Notes: generated from the letters alone by a model not told the origin. A DNA stretch of 7,266 nucleotides from Candidatus Pelagibacterales bacterium (GCA_016882165.1 VHBV01000063.1:1-7266); one strand, 5' to 3'; positions 1 through 6,810 are shown, counted from the stretch's first letter. Made by a program: numbers and translations.

Positions 1-682
1 AAGAACAGTTCCATTTGTTGCGAAAGCAACCGGAATTCCAGTTGCAAAAATTGCTTCTCTTTTAATGATTGGTAAAAAACTTTCAGAATTTAACTTAAAA
101 GAAAAAAATCTTAACTACTTTTCCGTTAAAGAAGTTGTTTTTCCATTTGCCCGATTCAGCAATGTTGATACAATTTTAGGGCCTGAAATGAAATCAACTG
201 GCGAAGTTATGGGAATTGATGTTAATTTTCCTTTAGCATTTGCAAAAGCACAAGTTGCTGCTGGTGTAAAACTTCCAACTTCAGGATTAGTGTTTTTATC
301 AGTAAAAGATTCTGACAAAAAACACTTACCACAAATTGCTGAAAAATTGATTAAAATTGGATTTAAAATTGTTGCAACTCGTGGAACTGCTAAATTATTA
401 GCAGAAAACAATATTGCTGTTACAATTGTAAATAAAATTACTGAAGATAAACCTCATGTAGTTGATATGCTTGAAAGAAAAGAAATTTCTCTAGTAATCA
501 ACACAACCGAAGGGGCACAAGCAACTAAAGATAGTTTCTCAATTCGTCGCACTTCTTTAATGAAAGGAATAACTTATACAACTACAATTTCTGGAGCCAA
601 AGCTTTGGTTGACGCAATTGAAGCTTATCAAAACATTGATTGTCAGTTTGAAGTTAGAGCTCTACAAGATTTAAATCAATAA
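1..682 (+). CDS. carB: Carbamoyl-phosphate synthase large subunit, C-terminal part (partial)
   Basis: This is the 3' end of the gene for the large subunit of carbamoyl-phosphate synthase. The enzyme makes carbamoyl phosphate from bicarbonate, ATP and glutamine-derived ammonia for pyrimidine and arginine synthesis in the cytosol. The frame is open from the left edge (first full codon at 2), so the ATG at 65 is internal. The first residues read RTVPFVAKATGIPVAKIA, typical of the end of the second synthetase half. 'FPFARFSNVDTILGPEMKSTGEVMG' follows in two overlapping family signatures. The rest is the methylglyoxal-synthase-like allosteric domain: 'GTAKLL', 'KPHVVDML', 'LVINTTEGAQA' and 'DSFSIRRTSL'. 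The gene ends with TAA at 680-682. The DUF167 gene starts 3 nt later, which suggests co-transcription. Nothing in the visible 226 residues looks damaged. Confidence 0.96.
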   Translation, partial: RTVPFVAKATGIPVAKIASLLMIGKKLSEFNLKEKNLNYFSVKEVVFPFARFSNVDTILGPEMKSTGEVMGIDVNFPLAFAKAQVAAGVKLPTSGLVFLSVKDSDKKHLPQIAEKLIKIGFKIVATRGTAKLLAENNIAVTIVNKITEDKPHVVDMLERKEISLVINTTEGAQATKDSFSIRRTSLMKGITYTTTISGAKALVDAIEAYQNIDCQFEVRALQDLNQ

Positions 683-685
683 AAT

Positions 686-979
686 ATGTCATTTCTCAAG
701 CAGGGTGAAAACTTCACCCTGCTTCATGTCAAAATTACTCCTAACTCCTCACAAAATAAAATTTGTGGAACTTATATCAATGAAAAGTCTCAAGAATATC
801 TAAAAGTACAACTAGCATCACAACCAATTGATGGGAAAGCCAATGAAGAACTGATTAAATTCTTAGCAAAAATTCTTCAAATTCCGAAAAGTAAGGTTGA
901 AATTATAAGTGGAAAGACATCTAAATTTAAAATGGTGAAAATTTTTTCTAATTTACAACAAAAAATAAATTATACTTAA
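686..979 (+). CDS. DUF167 / UPF0235 (YggU-like) family protein
   Basis: This small protein of 97 residues has a length normal for the DUF167 (UPF0235, YggU) family, whose biochemical role is not established. The family signature is clear: 'HVKITPNSSQNKI' near residues 14-26, then 'LKVQLASQPIDGKANEELIKFLAKIL' in the middle, then 'SKVEIISGKTSKFKMVKI' towards the C-terminus. The ATG at 686 gives the N-terminus expected for the family (MSFLKQ...LLHVKITP), and no later in-frame start would keep the domain. It starts 3 nt after the carB stop and probably belongs to the same transcript. No good Shine-Dalgarno sequence is visible. A perfect 12-bp stem-loop lies within codons 5-13 and could affect translation or transcript stability. 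Confidence 0.9.
   Translation: MSFLKQGENFTLLHVKITPNSSQNKICGTYINEKSQEYLKVQLASQPIDGKANEELIKFLAKILQIPKSKVEIISGKTSKFKMVKIFSNLQQKINYT
698..724 (+). repeat. Perfect 12-bp stem-loop across the start of the DUF167 gene
   Basis: AAGCAGGGTGAA at 698-709 is exactly complementary to TTCACCCTGCTT at 713-724, with a 3-nt loop. The stem is GC-richer than its surroundings. It begins 15 nt after the carB stop and lies wholly within the DUF167 coding region (residues KQGENFTLL). No T-run follows, so it is not a standard intrinsic terminator. It could be an mRNA-stabilising 3' end for carB, an attenuator of the downstream gene, or a small inserted palindrome. The structure is seen directly; the role is inferred. 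Confidence 0.6.
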
Positions 980-1248
980 ATACTAAAAGAAACTAACCTG
1001 TAAAATTAATAAGCATTATAACTATAAATTTTAGTGTGATGGATTTATTTTTGCTAAAATCAAAACTTTTACGCCTATCTGAGATTGATAACTTTGCCTT
1101 TAATTTTATCCAACTTTCTTTCGGTAAAAGTTCCACAAAGCTGCAATTTTCTACACTTAAATCTTTTACAGAAATTAAAATAATTTTTTCACTAAATTCA
1201 GCTTCAATTTAATTCATAGAATTAAATTGAAGTTGAATAATAGAGTAA
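980..1248. other. Intergenic region between convergent genes, with possible ORF remnants
   Basis: This stretch of 269 bp separates the DUF167 gene from the 3' end of the prepilin gene. I see no tRNA or clear small RNA. Two short open frames overlap on opposite strands. One is on the minus strand, 1208 down to the TAG at 993-995: 71 codons, no usable ATG start, with an in-frame TAA immediately upstream. The other is on the plus strand, ATG 1039 to TAA 1210-1212: 57 codons. I recognise neither product. The minus-strand frame has acceptable AT-rich codon use (it includes 'VENCSFVELLPKESWIKLKAKL') and could be a decayed gene end, but chance openness in AT-rich DNA is equally possible. The inverted repeat at 1202-1232 is listed separately. 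Confidence 0.4.
1202..1232. terminator. 14-bp hairpin downstream of the prepilin gene, possible terminator
   Basis: CTTCAATTTAATTC (1202-1215) and GAATTAAATTGAAG (1219-1232) form a perfect 14-bp stem with a 3-nt loop (ATA). On the minus strand it begins 16 nt after the prepilin stop codon, the position expected for a terminator of the murC-to-prepilin string. The stem is very AT-rich and is not followed at once by a clean U-run on either strand. Intrinsic termination is therefore only plausible, and a 3'-end stabilising structure is an alternative. Confidence 0.45.
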
Positions 1249-3249
1249 TTACCGAACATATCGCACAATGACAATTCCGCTTCCACCAGCTCCACCAGTT
1301 GAACCTTGACCACCACCACCAGCTCCACCACCACCAGTATTAGCAGTACCTGCACCACCACTACCTGAGCTTGAATTTCCTCCACCACCAGCTCCACCGT
1401 TAATTACAGTATTACTATTATCTGAGCCACTAGCACCACCACCAGCATAATAAGATGCTGTTCCACTAATACTGCTTTGTATACCAATACCACCAGCACC
1501 ACCAATGGCAGCACTACCACTAATACTACCAATAGCACCAGCAGCACCAGCACCACCACCACCACCACCGCCATACAGTGAAGTTGGAGAGCTGCCACCT
1601 GCGTTACCTTGCCCCGATGTTCCAGCACCACCATTTATTGGAGCCCTGCATCCTGAAGCATTATTTGTTCTGGCACCACCACCACCAGATCCACCAGTTA
1701 AACCAGTTAAACCACATTGTGAACTTGCACCACCACCACCACCACCGCCGCCGCCAATAGCAATTAAAGAACCAAATGATGAATTTTGTCCATTAGAACC
1801 TCTATTAGAATGAGTAGACGAATGAGCTGATCCACCAGCACCACCATTACCAACTGTAATACTAGTAGATGAAGATATGCTAATACCTGTTTGCTGTATT
1901 ACTCCGCCGGCACCACCGCCGCCACCGCTATGATATCCACCACCACCACCACCACCAGCAACAATTAATACATCACCAGTTCTAGTTGATGGGCAAGAAA
2001 GAGATCCCGAAGTAGCGAAAGTATGAACTTTATAAGTTACACCAGAAATTGTTGTCGTTGATTCTACACCACCAGTACAAGATGAAATTACACAAGTTGA
2101 ATTACTTAAAACATAACCAGCGCCACAGCTACAGTTACTATCACCAGTGTAAGCAAAGACTCCATTTGAACAACTATAGGCAAGTGATCCAGTAAAATTT
2201 TCAGCAGTATTACAAGTTAAAGATCCAGTTCCAGAGGCAACTGTCGCTTTGGTAATTCCAATTGCAGCAGTCACATTGCATGAAGGCAAACAACCAGAAT
2301 CACTGACCACTCCATTAACACAACTTCCTGATGAACTGCCACTTCCTGATGAACTGCCACCTGTTCTAAGTATTTTACTAATCCATTTTTTACCCAAATA
2401 ATCTTCAACTGATTGACGCTCTTCAGTTGTGAGTGCACGAGCAAAAATTATTACTTCTCCAAGCTGTCCTTCATAAGACTTACCAATATTTAAAGTTGTC
2501 ACTCCAGACAAGTGACTAGTATTATTAGAAGTTGCAGCTAAAAGGCCGTTAATATAAGTCTTCTTACCAGAGTTTTTATCATGAACAAATGTAAAAATTC
2601 TTGGCTTGCCTTGAGAACTTAAATAAGAAGTAACTGAAGAAGTGTAAGAATTACTTGAGCTTTGCGAATGTTTTACAGTATCGTCAGCACTATACCCAAG
2701 AACCAAATTCTTGTTATTTGTAGATTCATTGGCTGAAGAAGAGTCACCAATAAAATAGTTATCACTTTTTTCACTTGCTCTTTGTTCAAGAACAAAAATT
2801 GTGTAATCTGTATTATTCAAAACACTTCCATCAACAGTAAAATAGCCATTGGTACCATCAAACTTCACAGCTTGAACTGAGCTAATACTATTAGAATAGG
2901 TTGGGTAATTTGCGCTATTAGTTTGAGTTGCATTATTCTTGTTAGCATTTTCTCTTGCATCGTACCAAACGCTCAAAGAAGAAGTATCTGAACTTTCAGA
3001 ACTCTTAAAACTTTTATCTAAACTACTTTCTAACCAAAGAACAGAATCTTTAATTCCTTGAACCGGAGATGACATTGTAATAGTCTGTGCTGTTTGTATT
3101 CTAAACTTCTTAACAATCGTATTAAAAGACAAAACTCCAGCAACCAAAATACCGATGATCAAAATTACGAATGACAATTCTATCATCGAAAAAGCTTTTG
3201 CCTTCAATTTTGTAATATTATTTTTTATCAAATCAGAAAATTTTTTCAT
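1249..3249 (-). CDS. Prepilin-like protein with LamG-like, Cys-rich and glycine-rich regions
   Basis: A predicted exported, surface or pilus-associated protein of 666 residues. Residues 1-19 are a Lys-rich leader. The type IV pilin/pseudopilin processing motif follows as A19|F20-S-M-I-E24, with Glu at mature position 5, and then a hydrophobic helix to about residue 44. Ala instead of the usual Gly at -1 is slightly atypical. Residues about 90-292 resemble a LamG/concanavalin-like fold: 'VWYDARE', 'AVKFDGTNGYFTV', 'TYINGLLAA', 'GQLGEVIIFARALTTEERQSV' and 'YLGKKWI'. Residues 295-309 are a Gly/Ser linker with an exact DNA duplication. Residues 310-391 hold nine cysteines. From about 425 to the end the protein is dominated by Gly, Ser, Ala and Asn, opening with 'VLIVAGGGGGGG' and closing with 'GGSGIVIVRYVR', both typical of bacterial glycine-rich domain proteins. 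Known family logic implies prepilin peptidase cleavage and export by a type II secretion or type IV pilus machine; no such genes are in the window. The ATG at 3249 lies 19 nt beyond xthA and lacks a clear Shine-Dalgarno. The function is not established. Confidence 0.85.
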   Translation of the reverse strand: MKKFSDLIKNNITKLKAKAFSMIELSFVILIIGILVAGVLSFNTIVKKFRIQTAQTITMSSPVQGIKDSVLWLESSLDKSFKSSESSDTSSLSVWYDARENANKNNATQTNSANYPTYSNSISSVQAVKFDGTNGYFTVDGSVLNNTDYTIFVLEQRASEKSDNYFIGDSSSANESTNNKNLVLGYSADDTVKHSQSSSNSYTSSVTSYLSSQGKPRIFTFVHDKNSGKKTYINGLLAATSNNTSHLSGVTTLNIGKSYEGQLGEVIIFARALTTEERQSVEDYLGKKWISKILRTGGSSSGSGSSSGSCVNGVVSDSGCLPSCNVTAAIGITKATVASGTGSLTCNTAENFTGSLAYSCSNGVFAYTGDSNCSCGAGYVLSNSTCVISSCTGGVESTTTISGVTYKVHTFATSGSLSCPSTRTGDVLIVAGGGGGGGYHSGGGGGAGGVIQQTGISISSSTSITVGNGGAGGSAHSSTHSNRGSNGQNSSFGSLIAIGGGGGGGGGASSQCGLTGLTGGSGGGGARTNNASGCRAPINGGAGTSGQGNAGGSSPTSLYGGGGGGGAGAAGAIGSISGSAAIGGAGGIGIQSSISGTASYYAGGGASGSDNSNTVINGGAGGGGNSSSGSGGAGTANTGGGGAGGGGQGSTGGAGGSGIVIVRYVR
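2323..2358 (-). repeat. Exact 18-bp tandem duplication in the prepilin gene linker
   Basis: ACTTCCTGATGAACTGCC occurs twice head to tail (2323-2340 and 2341-2358). In the prepilin reading frame it encodes a repeated Gly/Ser hexapeptide in the linker between the LamG-like and Cys-rich sections. The unit is a multiple of three, so copy-number change would lengthen or shorten the linker without breaking the frame. Two identical copies suggest a recent duplication, probably by slippage. Confidence 0.7.
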
Positions 3250-3268
3250 ATTTAATTAAAGTAAATTT

Positions 3269-4093
3269 TTATACACTAATTGTTACAGAAACTGGACAAT
3301 GGTCTGATGCTTTTTCTTGATCTCTTATACCCTTGTCTTCAATTGTTGCACTAACAATTTTATCTGAAGCAAGAGAAGAAGTTAATAAATAGTCAATTCT
3401 TAACCCTTTATTATGTTGCCAAGAACTACCCCTGTAATCCCACCAACTAAAAGACTGATTTTGTGGATTACAAGCACGATAAGAATCAATCAGACCAATA
3501 TTTTTCAATGAACGAAATGCTTGTCTTTCCAAATCATGAAAACAAACAGTATTCTTTAAGCTATTGGCATCAAAAACGTCTATTTCTTCAACAGCAACAT
3601 TGTAATCACCGCCAAAAATCTGAATCTCATCGTAATAAATAATCTTAGAAAAATAAGATTCTAATCTTTTAAAGAAATTTAATTTATATAAAAACTTCTT
3701 ACTATTTTCTAAAGTTTTATTTTGAGACAACTCTCCACCACCATTTGGAACATAGATTGAAGCAACACGGATTGCTTTTTTACCAACCGAAATTACTCCT
3801 TCAATATATCTTGCCTGCTCATCAACTTCTTCACCTAAAACTGGTAAAGATTTTACAACATCTTCAATTTTAAATTTTGAAATAATTGCCACACCATTAT
3901 AGCTTTTTTGACAAGAAACAGCAGAGTTGTAACCTAAATCAAATAATTCTTCAAAAGGAAAATCATTCTCAACACATTTTAATTCCTGTAACAAAACCAC
4001 ATCAGGATTGGAAGTTTTTAACCATTCAAGCAAACGCGGTAAACGTGCTTTAATTGAATTTACATTAAAACTGGCAATCTTAATTTTTGTCAT
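3269..4093 (-). CDS. xthA: Exodeoxyribonuclease III (AP endonuclease)
   Basis: This 274-residue member of the EEP nuclease superfamily has a length close to that of E. coli XthA. It cleaves DNA at abasic sites and removes 3' blocking groups and nucleotides in base-excision repair. The family motifs appear in order: 'IASFNVNSI' with the metal-site Asn10; 'LLQELKC' with Glu37, the metal ligand; 'YVPNGG' with Tyr114; 'GGDYNVA' with Asp163 and Asn165; 'SWWDYRG' and 'LRIDYLL' near 216-236; and 'SDHCPVSV' with the catalytic Asp264-His265 pair. All key residues are present. The start at 4093 is 3 nt after the acetyltransferase stop. An AAGGAT Shine-Dalgarno-like sequence lies 10 nt upstream of the ATG, one of the few in the window. 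It may act together with Nth, encoded at 6058-6681. Confidence 0.95.
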   Translation of the reverse strand: MTKIKIASFNVNSIKARLPRLLEWLKTSNPDVVLLQELKCVENDFPFEELFDLGYNSAVSCQKSYNGVAIISKFKIEDVVKSLPVLGEEVDEQARYIEGVISVGKKAIRVASIYVPNGGGELSQNKTLENSKKFLYKLNFFKRLESYFSKIIYYDEIQIFGGDYNVAVEEIDVFDANSLKNTVCFHDLERQAFRSLKNIGLIDSYRACNPQNQSFSWWDYRGSSWQHNKGLRIDYLLTSSLASDKIVSATIEDKGIRDQEKASDHCPVSVTISV

Positions 4094-4096
4094 GTT

Positions 4097-4540
4097 TTAA
4101 ATATCCTTCATAAAATGAAAGCCACGAATATGAAAACCGCTTCTATAATAAAGAGAGTGAGATTTTTTGTTTTCAGTATAAGAATCTAAAACTATTTTCT
4201 CACAAGATAAATCTTTGCCAATTTTTTCAACTTCTGCCAAAATTTTTTTACCAATTCCAAAACCTCTACTTTCCTCATTAACAATAAAACTGGAAACTTG
4301 AATATATTTTCCACAGTAAAGCATTCTTAAAATCCAATAACCAGCAACACCTACTATTTTGTCACCCAAAAAAGCAGCAACCATTTTAAAATCGTTCATG
4401 CTAATCATTTCAGACAATTGCTGATTATATTTTTCCAAATCAAGATGATTGTATCTTTGTTTTACAATATCAAAAGCCAACAACATTTCTTCTTTGTTAT
4501 TAAGCTTTCTTATAACAATTTGATCAGATAAATCAGACAT
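4097..4540 (-). CDS. GNAT-family N-acetyltransferase
   Basis: A single-domain acetyltransferase of 147 residues. The acetyl-CoA pyrophosphate-binding loop is visible as 'ESRGFGIGKKIL' (R92-G-F-G-I-G97), preceded by the beta strand 'IQVSSFIVNEE'. 'VLDSYTENKKSHSLYYRSGF' follows, the usual strand, helix and 'Y-x-x-x-G-F' end of the GNAT fold. The acceptor substrate cannot be read from the sequence. It does not carry obvious RimI-specific features, and a free amine or small-molecule substrate is equally possible. Its ATG overlaps the murC stop by one base (TAATG), so translation is probably coupled to murC. The xthA gene starts 3 nt after its stop. No separate Shine-Dalgarno is visible. Confidence 0.87.
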   Translation of the reverse strand: MSDLSDQIVIRKLNNKEEMLLAFDIVKQRYNHLDLEKYNQQLSEMISMNDFKMVAAFLGDKIVGVAGYWILRMLYCGKYIQVSSFIVNEESRGFGIGKKILAEVEKIGKDLSCEKIVLDSYTENKKSHSLYYRSGFHIRGFHFMKDI

Positions 4541-5961
4541 TATGAATTTTTTAATTGTTCAGCTAAGGATTGAGCCCAATAAGTAATCGTTCCAGCACCA
4601 AAACAAACAATCATGTCACCTGCTCTTATTCTGCTCTTTAAAGCTTTTGCTAAGTCTTTTTCAGAAGCCAATTTTATTACATTTTTATTGCTATTTTTTT
4701 CAATTCCCAAAATTAAGTCATCTTGAGTTGCACCAATAATAGCAGGCTGTCCAACTGAGTAAACATCAGAAACAATTACCGTATCACAATCACTAAAAGC
4801 ATTGCAAAATTCATTAAACAATGCTTTGACTCTGCTATATTTATGAGGCTGAAAAACAGTATAAACTTTACCTTTACACAAAGCTCTTGCAGTTTCTAAA
4901 ACAACTTTTATTTCAGTTGGGTGATGACCATAATCATCAATTATGACAACTCCATTATATTCACCAACTTTTGTAAAACGACGTTTTACACCAGTAAATA
5001 AAGAAAGTGCTTTTTTTATTTTTTCATCAGAGACATTCAAAAATTTACCAATAGCAATTGCAACTAAAGCATTACTGACGTTATGCAAACCATAAATTGG
5101 CATTTTAACATCTGAAATCATATTACCATTTTTGAAGTCTACATCAAATGAAAGACCATTCATGTCCATTGTAATATTTTTTGCCACCAAATCAGCATTA
5201 CTTTCTACTTTAATTGAATATGAAATCAAATTTTTATAATCATTTTTTAATTTTTCATAAAGCGATAAGGATTCTTTATCATCAACACAAATTACACAAG
5301 CTCCATCGGCAGGAATTTGTTTTATATATCTTTCAAAATAAGATTTTTGTGTTTCAAAACTTCCATTATAAGAAGAATGTTCAAGATGTTCTGGTTCAAT
5401 GTTTGTAATTGCACCAATAAAACTTGGTAATTCAACAAAACTTGCATCAGATTCGTCTGATTCTGCAACCAAATAATCACCTTTTCCGCTTTTAGAGTTG
5501 CATCCAAAATAATGGATAATACCACCATTAATTACTGTTGGATCAAGATCACCAACTTCTAAAACCAATGAGGTCATAGCTGTTGTACTTGTTTTGCCAT
5601 GAGTTCCAGCAATTGTAATTCCCTTTTTCTCGGCCATAACTTGAGCAAGCAAATTAGCACGAGTAATAATTTCTATACCTTTTTCTTTTGCAGCCAAAAT
5701 TTCTGGATTATCTGATTTAATGATTGAAGTTTGGACAACTAAAACAACATCATCAGTTACATTCTCTTTTTTGTGACCAACAAAATAAGTAACACCTTTT
5801 TCACGCAGTTTAGGAGTTAAATAATTTTCTGACATATCAGAACCTTGCACAGCAATATTTTCATTGCGCAAAATAAAAGCCAAAGCACTCATACCAATAC
5901 CACCAATACCAATGAAGTGTACTTTACCTTTCTTATAGTTTTTTAATTCTTTAAAATTCAT
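4540..5961 (-). CDS. murC: UDP-N-acetylmuramate--L-alanine ligase
   Basis: MurC adds L-alanine to UDP-N-acetylmuramic acid with ATP, the first amino-acid step of peptidoglycan stem-peptide synthesis in the cytosol. The protein has 473 residues, a normal length. The N-terminal Rossmann-like UDP-binding domain begins with 'HFIGIGGIGMSALA' (15-28). The ATP P-loop is 'GTHGKTST' (119-126). The central domain has 'ESDESDASF' (167-175) and 'NIEPEHLEH' (187-195), and 'GLHNVSNA' (291-298) lies at its end. The C-terminal domain has 'GVKRRFTKVG', 'DDYGHHPTEI' (342-351) and 'QPHKYSR' (371-377). All signature residues are in place. It is the first gene of a minus-strand string (murC, GNAT, xthA, prepilin). 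In many bacteria, including Rickettsia, murC is followed by murB, ddl and fts genes; none of these follows here. Confidence 0.97.
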   Translation of the reverse strand: MNFKELKNYKKGKVHFIGIGGIGMSALAFILRNENIAVQGSDMSENYLTPKLREKGVTYFVGHKKENVTDDVVLVVQTSIIKSDNPEILAAKEKGIEIITRANLLAQVMAEKKGITIAGTHGKTSTTAMTSLVLEVGDLDPTVINGGIIHYFGCNSKSGKGDYLVAESDESDASFVELPSFIGAITNIEPEHLEHSSYNGSFETQKSYFERYIKQIPADGACVICVDDKESLSLYEKLKNDYKNLISYSIKVESNADLVAKNITMDMNGLSFDVDFKNGNMISDVKMPIYGLHNVSNALVAIAIGKFLNVSDEKIKKALSLFTGVKRRFTKVGEYNGVVIIDDYGHHPTEIKVVLETARALCKGKVYTVFQPHKYSRVKALFNEFCNAFSDCDTVIVSDVYSVGQPAIIGATQDDLILGIEKNSNKNVIKLASEKDLAKALKSRIRAGDMIVCFGAGTITYWAQSLAEQLKNS

Positions 5962-6057
5962 TTGGATTTTTCTAGCTTATAAATATTTTGAATTAAAATT
6001 GTTATTTGCGCAACCTAAAGCCAAGTTATTTTTTTTAAAACAAAAATTTGCAAAAAA
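5962..6057. promoter_or_regulatory. Divergent intergenic region, likely promoters of murC and nth
   Basis: These 96 bp separate the divergently transcribed murC and nth, so promoters for both should lie here. The region is very AT-rich. A perfect 8-bp palindrome, TTGCGCAA (6006-6013), sits near its middle. On the minus strand a TTTATAAG sequence lies about 15 nt before the murC ATG and resembles a -10 box, but no convincing -35 partner is correctly spaced. I do not assign boxes for nth. Neither gene has a recognisable Shine-Dalgarno sequence. The promoter role rests on gene orientation rather than on motifs. Confidence 0.4.
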
Positions 6058-6681
6058 ATGAATAAAAATAAAATTGATCAAATTTTTACAATTTGGCAGG
6101 AAGAAAATCCTCATCCAAAAACAGAATTAATTTACTCTAATAATTACACTCTTTTGGTTGCAGTTGTTTTGTCAGCACAAAGCACCGACATTGGTGTTAA
6201 CAAAGCAACGAAAGCACTTTTTAAAATTGCTGATACTCCAGAAAAAATGCTTAAACTTGGCGAAGATGGTTTGAAAAAACACATTAATACAATTGGGCTC
6301 TACAATGGCAAAGCAAAAAACGTTATTGCTTTATCAGAAATTTTGGTCAAAAAATTTAATTCAGAAATTCCTCAAGATTTTGAAACCCTACAAAGCTTAC
6401 CCGGAGTTGGCAGAAAAACGGCTAATGTTGTTTTAAATTGTGCTTTTGGAAAACCAACAATTGCAGTTGATACACATGTTTTTAGAGTTTCAAATCGAAT
6501 TGGTTTTGTAAAAGAAAAAGATGTGCTAAAAACTGAACTTGCTTTACTTAAAAAAATTCCCAAAAAATGGATGACACACGCTCATCATTGGCTTATTTTA
6601 CATGGAAGATATATTTGCCAAGCTAGAAAACCTAAATGTGAGGAATGTAAAATTAGTGAGTTTTGCGAGAAAAACTTGTAA
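6058..6681 (+). CDS. nth: Endonuclease III (DNA glycosylase/AP lyase)
   Basis: Endonuclease III removes oxidised pyrimidines from DNA and cuts the abasic strand by beta-elimination, starting base-excision repair. The 207 residues match the usual length. 'LVAVVLSAQSTD' (33-44) is the family's N-terminal signature. The helix-hairpin-helix is 'LPGVGRKTANVV' (114-125) with the catalytic Lys120. 'VDTHVFRVSNR' (137-147) carries the catalytic Asp138. The C-terminal iron-sulfur loop has four cysteines (187, 194, 197, 203) in the exact C-x6-C-x2-C-x5-C spacing for a [4Fe-4S] cluster. It is transcribed away from murC and towards the MoeB-like gene. The product would create abasic or 3'-blocked ends that XthA, encoded nearby on the other strand, can process. 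Confidence 0.97.
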   Translation: MNKNKIDQIFTIWQEENPHPKTELIYSNNYTLLVAVVLSAQSTDIGVNKATKALFKIADTPEKMLKLGEDGLKKHINTIGLYNGKAKNVIALSEILVKKFNSEIPQDFETLQSLPGVGRKTANVVLNCAFGKPTIAVDTHVFRVSNRIGFVKEKDVLKTELALLKKIPKKWMTHAHHWLILHGRYICQARKPKCEECKISEFCEKNL

Positions 6682-6710
6682 ATCTTCTTCGTTTTTCTTG
6701 CAAAAGATGG

Positions 6711-6726
6711 TTTCCGTCGACGGAAA
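6711..6726. repeat. 16-bp perfect palindrome
   Basis: TTTCCGTCGACGGAAA is perfectly self-complementary with no loop and begins 30 bp after the nth stop codon. Each arm reads outward as GACGGAAA followed by AT-rich DNA. That resembles the GACGGAGGATTT and GACGGGTGATTT ends of the composite element at 6811-6930, so it may be a reduced relative. It could also be a dimeric protein-binding site. The palindrome itself is certain; its role is not. Confidence 0.5.
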
Positions 6727-6736
6727 TTTATTTCCG

Positions 6737-6751
6737 GCAAAAAAGTTTTGC
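6737..6751. repeat. Short 6-bp stem-loop
   Basis: GCAAAA (6737-6742) pairs with TTTTGC (6746-6751) across a 3-nt loop. It lies 56 bp after the nth stop. No T-run follows, so it is a weak terminator candidate at best. It is short enough to occur by chance in AT-rich DNA. Confidence 0.3.
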
Positions 6752-6810
6752 TCAGAAACGGTTTTTAAACATAGCTTAACGCAAACTCACAATTTTATTT
6801 TAACATTTTT

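Noticed and set aside
115..411. Minus-strand open frame of 98 codons inside carB
   Set aside because: It is antisense to clearly conserved CarB sequence and matches no family I recognise.
1551..1570. Runs of ACC triplets on the plus strand that look like a microsatellite
   Set aside because: They are the complement of consecutive Gly codons in the prepilin gene and are explained by the protein composition. Slippage is possible but not shown.
1209..1813. Several additional long open frames over the glycine-rich coding section, on both strands, giving Val-rich, Pro-rich or His-rich translations
   Set aside because: The trinucleotide-biased Gly codons (GGT/GGA runs) keep other frames open. The translations are low-complexity and lie wholly inside the well-supported prepilin gene.
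5214..5528. Short open frames on both strands inside murC
   Set aside because: They lie in other frames of a fully conserved murC and have no recognisable products.
6372..6563. Minus-strand open frame inside nth
   Set aside because: It is antisense to the helix-hairpin-helix and catalytic region of endonuclease III, a clear shadow.
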